From contig QEYB01000475.1 in NCBI GenBank assembly GCA_017562135.1, positions 26,001 through 90,000 of the forward strand: 64,000 nucleotides of DNA. The letters are read 5' to 3'. A model generated the notes under the pieces. The model searched no databases and was not told the DNA's origin. It worked only from the letters and a program-made list of their open reading frames with translations. Position numbers and translations under genes: made by a program. Source of the stretch: Dipylidium caninum. Its lineage: Eukaryota; Platyhelminthes; Cestoda; Cyclophyllidea; Dipylidiidae. This document shows, one piece after another, positions 11,880 to 24,400 of the stretch; within the stretch, counting starts at the first letter, position 1; every line of letters starts with the position of its first letter.

Positions 11880-12175
11880 TGCGCACGTCGGTTAGAGAGA
11901 AAGAGCCGCGTATTTATATAACACCACACAGGGGGTGGCCTCACCAAGCATGACATTGTCACAGCTGGGGCGCAATTTTACGCACCTCGCAGTGTGATTC
12001 GACCCCTGCGTTTCGGTCAATCGGCAATGACTCACGCGTCAAACTGACCGCTGATCTGCACAGGCCCAACTTCATTCACGTCACCTCCTCGAGCAATGCT
12101 TCTCATCCACGTAAACCTACTTCACTCGGTTAATCACCACGCTCCCATCAGTAGATGACTTGTCATTAGAGTCAG
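11880..12175. repeat. Mirror promoter region, left half of nested inverted repeat
   Basis: This block is an almost perfect reverse complement of 14,033-14,325. Both run upstream from the start codons of two divergent genes and stop matching at the word GTCATTAGAG. A third copy, more diverged, lies upstream of the broken gene at 37,737-38,030. The first two are much closer to each other than their coding regions are, which suggests recent gene conversion or constraint on the promoters. Confidence 0.9.
11911..11920 (-). promoter_or_regulatory. TATA box for copy 1
   Basis: TATATAAATA on the minus strand lies 32-41 bp before the ATG. With usual TATA spacing, transcription would begin only a few to about 12 bases before the start codon. 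The same box at the same distance is present in the other two copies. Confidence 0.65.
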
Positions 12176-14032
12176 ACGGTGACTAGTGGTATTGTCCTGT
12201 TCTCTCGCTACTCCATCCTTCACATTAACGAGCTCGCTGCTGACGGGCAAGCAGAGAGTGTGCTGCTGGTGAGTCCATGGAGTGGAGGTTGAGATGTCAG
12301 AAGAAGTCCATGATGCATGAAGAAATGTTAAGCCTCTGCCGGACAGTTCTCTGTCTTTGACATATACTCCGTGAGTTGAAGCGACATTTAATGGATTGCA
12401 GGAACGCTTTCCCAGTTGCTCGTCCACAGTGTAATTTCACCTTCGTCTTTAGCAATGAGTAGTGGGGAAGAGGTGAGTAGTTAAGCCAAGTGTAGCCTCT
12501 CTTATCCTCGAGAAGGGTGCCAGTGTAAGCACCGTGGAGAGGTTCACGTCTGAGGAAAGCAAGTCAACGGACAGAGAACAACTTAGGCTGTTGAGTCGCA
12601 CCACCACTCTATCTTAGTATCCGCTGGCGTCTTCTCTCCGTCTCTCCCTCTCCCTCTCGTTCTCTCTTTCTCTTTTTATCTCTCTCCCTCCCTGGCCTGC
12701 ACCCCCACGAATTGTCGGGTTCGTGGGAGGCATCTCGCATTGGAGCAACATGTTTAATAGGAGGAGCAGGAGGAGGCATGAATGCTGGGGGAGAAACATA
12801 GAGTTGAGAGATGTTTCAGTGTGATTTGGCAGATGCAGCTCGTGCACGGAGACGATGCTTCATGCCGCACCATGACAAGACGAGCCAAAATGGTGGGCAT
12901 TTAAATCGAATGGAGTAGAAGTTGATGGCATTGACTGCGGATGTGCAAATTTCGAGTGAGCAACCATGAAGCCCATTAGTACCTCGCATCAGAGGTGTTC
13001 CAAATGTTCAACGACGACCACACTAGTGTAGATGCCAGAACAGTGATGAGGCTGGGTGTGGCGTTAAGTTGACGGAAGCTGCGCTCCCCCGACATGGATA
13101 TCAGCAGGCAGTGTACGCTCCCTCAAACCATGCATTTATTGCCATCGCGGCTTTGTGCGAGGCATAATCACTTTTCCAATCATCATCTACACTTGCGCCT
13201 GTAACCACCGTCTCCCTTCCATTAGGCAACCTATGATTGCTTCCTCTTCAAATCCCATTATGTCACCTAATTTCCCTCCTCATGCTGTGTAAGCATGACA
13301 GTTAATCATTTTGTGGGTGCCGCGTGGTCATGTGACGCCCCTCCACCGGGGTCACGAAATCGCCTAATCTCTGCTGTCCGAATGAGATGGCCCCAAGGGG
13401 GCTGAAATGTCACGACATCTGTTGCCGGACACGTGGGACATGTGCGTGTGATCTGTCGGAGGCCGAGAGATGGGTCATTGTTGTTATGGCAGTCGACCCG
13501 ACTCTCACGCGAAGCTGGCGCATGGATGAGGCCATTGTGGGCGTGCCGGATGAAGCGAGAATGACATTATACACAAAATCGAGTCTTCAACATGTCGCCT
13601 TGAGTAATAGAGACGTGAGGCGCGAATGAGGAGAACATGCTCATGTATAACATGTTATTGGACGTCAAATGTGACACGGGCCAGTGAGGTGTTCATTTTT
13701 CCCATGCTTCACACCAATGGCGAACGCTGCCCGGCGCGCCGCCATAACCCACATCCAACAGACACCGGCGTGCAGGTTTAAAATAAGAGCACATCAGGCC
13801 ACCCTGTTCCTCATGAGGAGTGTGCGTCTGGCACAGGGACACTAGCCGCTGGACATTTGGTGCCCCACTACTCCACGGTCACTCTCTTCCGTCATGTCGA
13901 CTTACACTCACTATGATTCCTCGTAACTAATTCTCAGCAGATCTTACCTCTTCCGAATGCGCCCGATGAATGGAGAAGGAGGCAGTGAAGTCGAGCAAGT
14001 ATGCTTGCTGACGCGGGGTTGTTGTGAATTTC
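12176..14032. other. Spacer between the divergent gene pair
   Basis: This contains a pyrimidine-rich tract at about 12,630-12,694 (CTCTCC-type). From about 13,290 to the right edge it is homologous to about 38,020-38,830, so the outer boundary of the giant palindrome falls here. No gene is recognised. An 80-codon frame at 13,387-13,629 is not conserved in the mirrored copy. Confidence 0.5.
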
Positions 14033-14325
14033 TCTCTAATGACACGTCATCTACTGATGGGAGCGTGGTGATTAACCGAGTGAAGTAGGTTTACGTGGAT
14101 GAGAAGCATTGCTCGAGGAGGTGACGTGAATGAAGTTGGGCCTGTGCAGATCAGCGGTCAGTTTGACGCGTGAGTCATTGCCGATTGACCGAAACGCAGG
14201 GGTCGAATCACACTGCGAGGTGCGTAAAATCGCGCCCCAGCTGTGACAATGTCATGCTTGGTGAGGCCACCCCCTGTGTGGTGTTATATAAATACGCGGC
14301 TCTTTCTCTCTAACCGACGTGCGCA
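14033..14325. repeat. Mirror promoter region, right half of nested inverted repeat
   Basis: This is the reverse-complement partner of 11,880-12,175, with only scattered mismatches, and is also homologous (inverted) to 37,737-38,030. Together with its mate it forms a roughly 290-bp inverted repeat separated by about 1.86 kb. Confidence 0.9.
14285..14294 (+). promoter_or_regulatory. TATA box for copy 2
   Basis: TATATAAATA starts 41 bp before the ATG at 14,326. A pyrimidine run (TCTTTCTCTCTAACC) at 14,301-14,315 would contain the start of transcription, giving a very short 5' leader. Confidence 0.65.
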
Positions 14326-15183
14326 ATGAGCAACCGGTGGTCGTGTGTTGCGTTCTTGCTCATTTCTTGCTTTTGTTCTACCTCTCCTTATGCTTCTTCC
14401 TCTGCTTCTTTTGTGAATCCTCAACCAAGCTACTTCTACGAGTTTCCCTACTGCCTCGAATTTGTCTGTACTTTCGGCGGGATTACGGGCTACGGATGTT
14501 CAGGCGGTATCTGCATTTACTCTTGCGAAAATGGTCTATGCAATGGATTCTCTGGCGTTGACCCCCTACCCCCCATGAAGCAAAATGCCCTTTTGTCGCC
14601 TTGGGCGGACGGGGCAATGGGACGATCGGGGTGCTACGGTGGAAATTGCGGCTACTGGAGTGGTTGTGCCAATAACTCTTGTCACGATTTCTACGACTTT
14701 CGGCAATGTTACACCTCACAATGTTCCAGCGGTCCCTTCAACGGTTACAGTTGTGTTTCTGGCGTTTGTCTTATTGTCTGCGACGGAGTGATCTGTCATT
14801 CTATTGACAGTTATGATCAAACGGCGGCAGATAGATCGCACGCGACTGCACTGCCATACCTTAGGTCATTTTGGGCTCAGTTACAAAAGGTCGACCTTTC
14901 TGGTTATGTAGAAAGTGCTCCATATTTGAGTGCTTTTAACTCGAGCTTTTGGACTGTGCTGAGTAACAACGAAACAGAGTGGGAGAATGCCAAAAGCAGC
15001 AACGACTTCTGGATCTACCTATTTCAGAATGCTGGTGCCCTGATAAAGCGCTCTCCCCATTACCCGGTCGCAATTTCCCACTATTGGCCTCTTCAAAACT
15101 ACGGCGTGTATTCCCAGGCGACAACAGCGCAACAATTGCTAGTGAGAGAGTTCCGAGATTCCCCTCGTAGTCCCAATGTTTGA
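14326..15183 (+). CDS. Secreted 16-cysteine protein, copy 2
   Basis: This is an intact single-exon frame of 285 residues with a signal peptide-like start (hydrophobic residues 7-17, followed by a Ser/Ala-rich stretch with a likely cleavage site around 20-28). Cysteines fall in block 1 (43-72; C-x4-C-x9-C-x4-C-x3-C-x4-C), block 2 (103-119; C-x4-C-x5-C-x4-C) and block 3 (128-157; same spacing as block 1). They are followed by a cysteine-free tail of about 128 residues that bears no clear likeness to the tail of copy 1. Blocks 1 and 3 look like an internal duplication around block 2. The first residues (MSNRW), the YGC/YSC motifs and the L-x-S-P-W-A segment before block 2 are shared with copy 1. 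The whole gene is repeated inverted at 36,878-37,736, where it is frameshifted. It is probably secreted; its role is not known. Confidence 0.82.
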   Translation: MSNRWSCVAFLLISCFCSTSPYASSSASFVNPQPSYFYEFPYCLEFVCTFGGITGYGCSGGICIYSCENGLCNGFSGVDPLPPMKQNALLSPWADGAMGRSGCYGGNCGYWSGCANNSCHDFYDFRQCYTSQCSSGPFNGYSCVSGVCLIVCDGVICHSIDSYDQTAADRSHATALPYLRSFWAQLQKVDLSGYVESAPYLSAFNSSFWTVLSNNETEWENAKSSNDFWIYLFQNAGALIKRSPHYPVAISHYWPLQNYGVYSQATTAQQLLVREFRDSPRSPNV

Positions 15184-17700
15184 GGTCCAAATATATTGTG
15201 GAATTTCTATTCGTTAAAACTCCTTATAAAATACGTGGCTACGATTGTGACAAATAAGATTGGGGTATGATGGCGGTTCGGGGGATTGGGTAGTGGCTGA
15301 CTTGGATCTTGCCACTTTTTATCAGTCTACTGGCATCAGAAGGCATCAATACAACAAGAGTTAAACTGATTTGGAAGGATAGATAAGTCCGCCCAATTTG
15401 GAGTAACGGTACTGTAAAACTCGATCTACTGCTACCTGTGTGCTTATCTGTCCCTGGCATTGCGGGAAATCCATCGCTCATCACATGTGTCAAATAATCC
15501 GCTCCACACTTTTTGAACTCTCTGAAGTCAGGTATGATAACATAGAGAAGAATATTTCCTGAAATCTACTCCTTTTTCTCCCACATCTTCTATTTCGCTT
15601 ACTTACTCATTCCATGGATCCGTTTTATTTTGCACACTTTCAGTAGAGCTACATCATGGTATGGTCAGTGTACGATGTGGGAAGATAGTCAGCAAATGTC
15701 TGTTTAATGAAGAAAGATTTTCCTCCCATTACCTCTCTACCTCATTGACGTTCCCGCTAATAGAGTTTACAGCCGGTTCATTTGAGTGACTTAACTTTGC
15801 TGGGGCATGATGGATGAGTTGAACAGTCCTATTGGTGCACGCCATTTCTCCTCGTCTGCCAAATTCCATCTCCCTTTACGACATTGTCTGCGTTGACCTG
15901 AACCAATCTCTCACGATATCTGCAAGAATGGACTTCATTTCATTCGGAGGCGAGCTTACTTTTCGTGGTAGCCCCATTCGCCGCCTCTCGCCCCGTGTCA
16001 AGCGTACTTCACCTCCACGGATAACACTCTCACTCCGCATAGTGCCCTGTAGGTGGTTTTCGCTACGTACTCTACACCTTCTCTTTTCGGTTTGCACAAT
16101 TCACCGCCGGTCTATTTTAATATGCCGCTTTACAATGACTTCGTCTACCCTACCCCTCTACCTGGAGAAGAGTCAGGAATTGAGCAGATGACGACACTCA
16201 CAACAGGTCAATCGCCTTATCTTCCACCCTCTCCTATACCAGTCAGTTGTGGGCGGTTCCATAATATGCGTGTCGGCGGATTTATCACGTCCGAAAAAAG
16301 ATACTTCATTTGAATGACCTCTCCTCCCACACCTACTTTTCACAGTGGCCACGATCGACAAGCCTAATGACAAATGTGCCATTCTGCCCGACTCCATTAT
16401 TCCCATTCATCGAAGTGTGTGCCTGTCACTGGAGAGACAAACTAGTTTGTGCAATGCTCAAGTGTACAAATTGATATTCTGTGTCAGATGCTTTTGCTCT
16501 TTCGTACTCTTCGTACGCCACGCCTATAGAGATGGTCATCACATCTCATCGACCCTCCGGTCCTCTCGTCAGTGCGGATACTCGATTTGCAACTCCTCTA
16601 AACACCAGACCAAACAGCCCTGTCTGACTGATATCTCGAGTGGAGGAGTGTTTCATGTAAGTTGGATTTTGTAGTTTTGGAAACGGCGCTCATGGCTGAC
16701 TGTTTCATCTCAATGTTCCCTTTTCACATCACCACGGGCCTATCTTTGAGCCATCCCTAATCACTCGGCTTACTCTGACAAATGAGAAGCGACCCTAACT
16801 TCTATTCGCCTCGTTCAGTACAGCTTTAGGAGAAAGGCTCAAAACCTGAAGAAGGAGTAACGGTTTTATCGGTACAACTCCTCCAAATCAATCTTATCAA
16901 GTTTGTATGGGCAACCGCCTCGTTATAGCCGACGATTAGGCCCAAACATCAACACTGATACAATTTATATTCGTCTGTTCAAAGACGGAATTGCAGCCTT
17001 GTGGCAGTGGAGCTTGCAAGATGTCCACAGAGGCGACGGAGTATTGTAAATCCCCCTTCTCCGTGCCTGTGGCTGATCAGGCGCAGGCAACTATGTCCCG
17101 TTAAAAGTGCTAGGCTGTTAAGCCACTGTCCATTCTCTATCATAACACCAAAAAGAAGTGAAGAGGGCGGTAAGCCAAACCCAAAGTAACTTCGCGCGTT
17201 GGTCGGAGTGTCATGGGGAGAATAATACAACAGGTTTATACTCCCATTTAGGTGGTGTGGAATTCGCCCGTTCTGTCCGGGCAACGTTGGCAATCGTGAG
17301 TAGAATAACAGGTCAAAATGACTCCGGCGTTGTGCGTCCTCGTCTGGCTACTTCTGGTAAGCAGAACACAAATTGAGTCTAGACGATCGCACGTCATCGA
17401 CCCAGGGAGAAGTAAGCAACCAGCGAGGACTCACCGCGACCGACAAATGCCTTTTGGCGACGAGAAACTGGCGCTGAGAGAGGGAGAAAATGACTGGAGG
17501 AGAAGAGCTCATTTAACTTACTGGCTCCAGCAGAAGGCAGAAGGGCAACGTCGACCAAAGAGAAATTACCAAATGGCAAACACACAAATCGCTGAGAAGT
17601 AGGATGTGTATTTCACCCTATCCCCGGACAGTAGTGACACATCAATCAAGCACCTTCACAAAAGACTTCAGAACACGCCGTTCCAGTAACATGCTCCGAG
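15184..17700. other. Left-arm sequence without a secure gene
   Basis: The homologue is 34,900-36,870. Paired frames on the two arms at 15,832-16,191 (plus) and 35,907-36,281 (minus) begin with the same ten residues and share much of their first half. They differ by about 48 extra bases (an in-frame amount) in the right arm and later lose register. The opposite strand is also partly open in both. This could be a decayed exon, but I cannot choose a coding strand. Confidence 0.35.
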
Positions 17701-18060
17701 ATGGAAGAAGGATTCCCAATCGGTTTCCATTTACCCACCGAGCTGTTGTATTGGATTCCCTGTTTACTCAGTGGTCATGGACTCCACCGACACCGGCAAA
17801 TTTACACCCATTTGCCCTTGGAAGAACACCAAAACAGACAAGCAACAGGGAATGAGCTGAAGGACAATGCGTCCACCGTGGGCCGAATGTCCGAAGTGCA
17901 CCGGAAAAGGCAAATATATGACTGTAAGTAGGGGGAAAAAGCCGATCCAACAGCCTCGGATGAAAATCATTGTGTTCCCGAGCGGCCGTTTGGGATTATT
18001 TGTCTGCTAGGCAACTGTCACCTATGAAACGCAAGTACCATCTCGTAGGAAGCAATATCT

Positions 18061-18480
18061 TTGGAAGGGCTCTTTAGGCCCACCCAGCCATCTTTTGAAT
18101 TTTTACCCCCTCCCTACTCAGCCTTATGGCCAAGGAATAGGAGGGTACGAGTTCCTATTCACGTCACGTCTTACGAAAATGTTTGCTCTACTTCACCTCA
18201 CATTGGATTGCATATCGTCTTTGGCCCGAAAACTGTCCACGTCTAAGCGAATCGGAGAATATCGACAACCGGCGTGTTGGTGCATGTGCAAGTCGCTGTC
18301 CATTTCACTTTCTCTAATGAACTCCGTATCCGTTTTTTCCTCCTGAGTGAAATGATGCAAAACCGTGTCCACTATGGAGTGAAACTGGCGTTGGGGAAGA
18401 CGTTTTGAGCGACAAACCAGAGTGAAACACAAAACACTAAATTTACATTTTGGCATTCGGAGTAGTTGTAGTCCGCTTGC
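18061..18480 (+). pseudogene. Decayed left-arm partner of the frame at 34,561-35,325
   Basis: In plus-strand translation this stretch shows VFGPK, VHVQVAVHF and TKFT words in the same order as VFGPN, VHVKVAVHF and TKFF in the right-arm frame at 34,561-35,325. Here several stops and shifts interrupt them, the first just after the VFGPK segment near 18,244. It is a broken copy, or both copies are broken parts of a longer gene. The family is unknown. Confidence 0.5.
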
Positions 18481-21400
18481 CACTGGGTGAAATGTCGGTG
18501 GCCCTGTCTAGGTATTAGAGTTCCCACGCCGTCTTTGAGACTGTGGCATTGTCATTGTCGATTCAGACGTTCGCTTAAAAATTCACGTACCTCAAAAAGA
18601 TATTCGCGAAAAATAGTAGCATTGAAGGAGGTGGTTTGAGCCTGAATTTTCAATGTTTTTTATCACCCTCACCGCCATGAATATTTACGAGTTGGAAGAG
18701 ATTCCCCTTTATACTGAGCACTCTATCTTTATTGCTCATTAGCCAAATTACTGTCAATAACAGGTTACACTTCCTAGAAGTAGATGCCACGTGTGGTTTT
18801 AGCTTCCGTTAAAATGATAAAGTGTCCCCTGTCAGCACAATACACAATTCCTTCGCTTGCTAAACCAAAGATTAGATTTCTTCTGATGAATTCTTGAACT
18901 AGAATATATTAGTTGTCTTGTACTACACGGTACACCTTCTGAATCAGCAAAAAATAGGCTTGCTTCATGAATTGAGAAGGGAATGAGCTGATTCACTCGT
19001 ATGAGGAGTTGTCGCTTGTGGTAGGCAGACAGTATTTGAATATTCAAAATGACAATAGGGTGGGTGCATGCGGTCAGATCACTACCTCTTGTGAACAACA
19101 CCGGGTCAATAACAATGATCTTTCAATCGTGCATACGATGCTTAAATATTGACATTATTTAGTGTTTAAATGAACCAACGGCTGTTTCGAATACGCATAG
19201 ACCGTCGAATAGGTTTCACGTTATGTTAGACCAGCACTCGGGAACCCTGTTCTTATTGACGGGACGGCATGCACTGCATAGTTCGAACAAAAATAGTCCA
19301 CGCCTGTTCCTTCCGCACCTTCCCACTTTACCTCCAAATCAAGGTCATCCGGTGAGTAGTTATTACTTATTCCAACGGTCGCGGTGGCGTTAAGCGTCTC
19401 CAAACTGTGTGTATATTGATTGGAGAGTGAGATGGTGAAAACCTGCGGGTGTGGCCGTCGGATTTTTTAGACACCTCAGCCCCTCGTAAGACGAATAAGT
19501 TGAAGTTAGAGGACAATCGCCCGTCAAGATATCTCGTCATCCGCCAGGCGCTAATCTACAAACGCGTGTTCGCACGAAAAACGCTCTGGCCTCATTTGTG
19601 GAGCTGAATGGACAACAATGGTTGGGCAGACTGTTGGACCGCATTGGGATCGCGATAGTCATCACGCTTGGATATGTCTCGATCTTGTCCCCTCGATGGG
19701 CGACCTTACTATTTCAACCATTTGCTTATTTTTATTCTCTCCGAGTACTGCAACATTTGTTTCATTACCCATCTTTTATCTCAAGTAAGCATCTAGATTC
19801 TGCCTATTGAGTTTGGATTTCAATTTGCCCTATAAACGATATATTCTTTGGTTTGAACCTGTTGTCCCTGCTGCTCTTTGGAGCATCAGGAAACGAACCT
19901 TCGTATGCCGTTTTGAACATGGCGAATAATCAGCCACGAACGATTCTGTCTATACAACCGACCTACAAAATGTCACTCTCACGTCATGGCGATCGTGGAG
20001 GAACGAGAAGACAATTTCATCTGTGCGTGGAATCTTATGGTGATAACTCTTTAGGCTTATCAATTCTGACTTATTCCTCTTGTTTCGTGCATAGGAAATG
20101 CTAGTATTAGCCGTCGCAATTATACATAAGACGGCACCACTGGAATCTCAGGTCGGCTTTATGTGCATTGGAGGGATGCAAAACACTTTGTAAGAGATGC
20201 TTGGGAAGCAGGGAAGCGCCTGCCAACCCTCATCAGGCAGGAGGAATTCAGTGGGAGGTGGGTGAATTGCAGTTTAGGTGAAATATCTCACAGTAAGCAA
20301 AATTCATGGTCAGTTGGCGAGTTGTAGTTAATTTGTTTCAGACTCAACAAAAACTATAATAATCTGTTGGAAGAGCGATGCAATTTTTTGACTGACCTCG
20401 CAATGTGGAATGCGCGTTTGCCGCTCCTCGCCTTACTGACGTCTCGCCATTATGGCTGAGGCAAGCCGCCTCAAAATGAAGTGATCCAACGAACTAGAGT
20501 CAGTCTACTTCTCATGTTAATGGAACTTTGAAAGGGAACGACTGGAGGTGTGAGTAAAGTGAAATCGTTGCGCACATCACCAGAGAGGATGGTTTTGTCG
20601 AGAATTTTCTGATTTGAAAACACTGCTCAATGTAACATTCTCCTCTTTATCGTAACGCGGAATGAACGTGACATCTCTTCAATGATGGCGCTCGAACTTA
20701 TCAATTCTCCCTTATTCCCCTCCCCGTAGAGAAATACTCGTCCCATCTCAGTTACAGCGGGCATCTCCACTGGTGTTCACCTAGCCGAGAGAAATGGTCT
20801 GCAATGTGCTGCAAGGCTAACTTTTAAGAACACAGAATGAACCAACTCTACGGACATCTCGGAACACAGGAAATCAACATCCAACCGTCGGTCGGGGCGT
20901 ACGAGGAGTAGTGAACGAGTCGATTGAATTTCAGTCATCCGGTAGACCCGAGTTACAGTGAACTGTACTGTCAATCCGGGGGTATAAAATCTGTTGGAAG
21001 GACGCGACAAGGTGGTTGAACCTTGCAATGTAGTGAGCGAGTTTCTCGGGGCCGACCATCATTCTTCACCACCTCTCGCCACTTATGAATAAGATCTCCA
21101 AAGCGAACAACCATCAGCTCCGATGAGTTATCAAATGAGGGCTTGTCAGTTCTCATCGCATTCCCGCGGATTCAACATACCTACTGGAACCGTGTGTAAG
21201 CAGACCTTCTGTGCACAAATTAGGCGCCTAACGGAAAAGACAAGCCTACGGAGATGGTAATCTTTTCCTGGGAGCAACAGAAAACCATCACGACATGAAT
21301 TATGTCGGCTAAAAAAAAAAACGCCCTCTACTTCTTTATTGTCGATAAATCTCTTCCTCATCTAGGCTTTACCAAATCCAATATTTGGGAGGACGAGCTC

Positions 21401-24400
21401 CTTTGCAGATAGTGGCGCCACGTGGCGAGGAGTGGATGTGACCGTAGTTAGAATTGGACAAAATTAGGAATCCAAACAAGATTCTTGCCTCACAACTGGC
21501 GCTGTTAAATGGTCGGGCGTTAGGTTGTCGATGTACAGCACATAGAGTGTGCCGAGGTGTAAGTGGACAAGATCCTTTGCCATCACCGAAGTGGAAGTGT
21601 TGGGCATTGTGGGGACTGGCTATTTGACTGCGATCGAGCAGACAATGTTATGGTAACACATCACATTTATTCGCCACAGGGGCAAAAAAGAGGTGGGTGT
21701 ACGTCGGAGAACTCTTGCCCCATTCTCTACGCAATGCAAAATTTAGCGGCTTCATTCACTCCTGGCCTGAGAAGGCAATGCCCTGTTGCTGAGAAGGGTA
21801 CGCTGGCTCACTTAAGAGGCCACCACCTTTCCTTTAAAATAAACCCACTTCGAACTTTGACTCCTTAAGGCCAGGTTGAATTTGCCCGTGGTGCTAAAAC
21901 CCCACTTCACTTTAACGTAAAACAAGATACCGGAATATTATAGAAGATTGTGCGCAGCTTAATATTACTTGGGTAATGCGGGCTTTCAGCGAGGGACTCT
22001 ATGTTGCCTCTTCCATTCATTTCTGCAATCGTGAGCCAGCGCAATTTGCGTCGTTTCTCAGAGAATGTCATGGAATGGCGACGCTCTTTAATAGCGACAC
22101 AAAAAACTAACCGGTTTTCAGCACAACGAGTAAAATCTATTAGCCAGAACATGGGATGTGTTGTTGAACCACGCGACAGATCTTCGCTGGTTCGGAGGGG
22201 TACTGAGAACAGAGCTGCTGATTACAGCTCATCCGCGCCAATTCACCCATTTTGGAATGATGAGTGTGAACGGGAACCAGAAACCATTACCTCAGATTTA
22301 TCTTTGACGCAAATACTGTCACTCAATAGTCAGGCCCGCATCGCACATTTATAATGCATAGTTTCTGAAGCTGATTTCAATCTATCCACTCTTTTCTTCT
22401 TCAAGCCACATAATAGAGACAAAAATGTATTTGGAATATAGGGGCTTTATTCATTTCAGATCAGCTCATTTATGAACACACAGAGACACCCTTCACAAAG
22501 CAATATTTTTCAGAAAGCAGTACAGTAACACGATGGCCGGTGGTACGAGCTTTTGCTTTACCGAACCACACTCTCGCGCACCAACCTGCCTCGAGAAAGG
22601 TCAGCCATCTATGATGAGGGCTCGTGCCACTTGATGCTCTTCCCTATGGCTGGCATAAACACCTCTTCAATTGGCATTCTTCATTCTGACTAATGACTCC
22701 TTCCTTGTAGGGCCCTTATATATCTAGCTCAAACCTCATCTAAAACGGACTGTGGCAACTCGATTACTAATGGAAAATCCATGGAAGGGTGCGGGAACAC
22801 GACCGGGTCCCAAAAAGGATAACCACCGCTTACCATCGGATTCAATAATGGAAGTCAGCGGAACCCGACCCTATATGCTAAACAGGCAGTATATTATTTC
22901 ACCATAAATGAAATAACAACAACGGAGTACCTCTAACAGCCCTGACTTCATTGTGTAAACACTATGGAATACACAATCTATGCTTGTAGCCTCAACATAG
23001 ACCGTAGGTAATCTAATAGGGAAATAAAATACTGAGAAGTCTGTACGACAGTAGATGTTAGGAACATGGGCGCCGCTAAATATGCTCCATTTAAACCCCG
23101 CATTACAAGGTGGTTCTTTGACTAATGACAAATATGGTAAAATTCGAGGGAGACTAATGAGCAGGAAGTAAGAAGCAACAAGTGAAAATGCATGAAAAGG
23201 TCGCAAATGCAGCACTTACAGTGGGCGATTCATACCAACACTGCAATCAAACGTGAGTTTAACAGAACCTACAATGCTTACTGCAAACATAAATAAGCAG
23301 CCCCACGTTGTTTGTGACGAAAGTCAAAATTTTCTCCAACGTTAACTGACTTGGAGTCTAGGTATTAGCCAATGACGCCGCATAGAGGGTTTATGGTTAA
23401 AAAACACAAAATCATTTTAGTCTCTATCATATCAGACCAACTCTTATGAACGCACACACACACCCTCACAATAATCCACGAAAGCCATTAACACAAAAGA
23501 CGTTGATAAATAACTGCTTTGTCTTCGCAATTTTGCGCCTCTCATCAACAAATTTCTGATTCTAGACCATTCAACTCGGTTTTCGCCAATGGAAGCAGAA
23601 ATAGATTAGGAAAGTTGTTGCAAATGACGACAACTGCTCGAGGCAAAGTACTTTACGATCTAATTGCACCCCATTCTCTTATCTTCTCTTCCTCTCTGTT
23701 CTCTCTCCTCGCCTCTCCTCGCCTCTCTTCACCACCCCTCACATCGCCTCGTGTTTCTTTTATCGAAAGGCGAATGCTGTTTAGCCTCTTGTACCTATAT
23801 TGCTGTGGATTGTCGAGCAACTACGTGCGAGAGACAGTGGAGCAACGCAGAGGCTTGAGAAGTTGGAGACGCAAATACAGCATGTGGTGTAAGATGCATG
23901 ACCTGACGAAAATTGCAGGCATTCGTTCCCACTTTCGTCTTGCCCTCGAGCACTCATGCCAGTTTGTCCCTGTCCTGATATTCGCAAATAAGAGAAGAGA
24001 GGATAGGGAATGAGCACGCAGCAGGGAAATGGCGGCAAAAGGGCAAAACTTCGGGGACAAAGAGTCTTTGGAGTGTGTGGAAAAGCAACGTTTAGAGAAA
24101 GCGGTACAAAGTGGCGGTGAGAGGCACTTTCATGGGCGGAAGGAGAGGGGAGGGAAGAGAGAAGGGCAGAGATGTGGGAACTGTGGTGGAGAGAGGCTGT
24201 AGTAAATTCGCCAAACAAAATGGCATTGAGTTGTCGGCGGAGAACAGATAGAAACCGTTTTATGCCCCTTCACAGTGAGAAACATGGAACTGGTGGGAAA
24301 GGTACATAATATTTTGTGGTTGTTTTAATGGAGCCCACGTGGGTGTGGATTGTGCGTCTGGAGAAGTCTGTGCGCGGTTTGGGGCCTTGAGGTGCGTGTT

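Noticed and set aside
23519..24218. 164-codon plus and 145-codon minus overlapping frames in the left arm
   Set aside because: The right-arm counterpart keeps neither at full length, both strands are open, and the earlier copy at 520-1,822 is interrupted.
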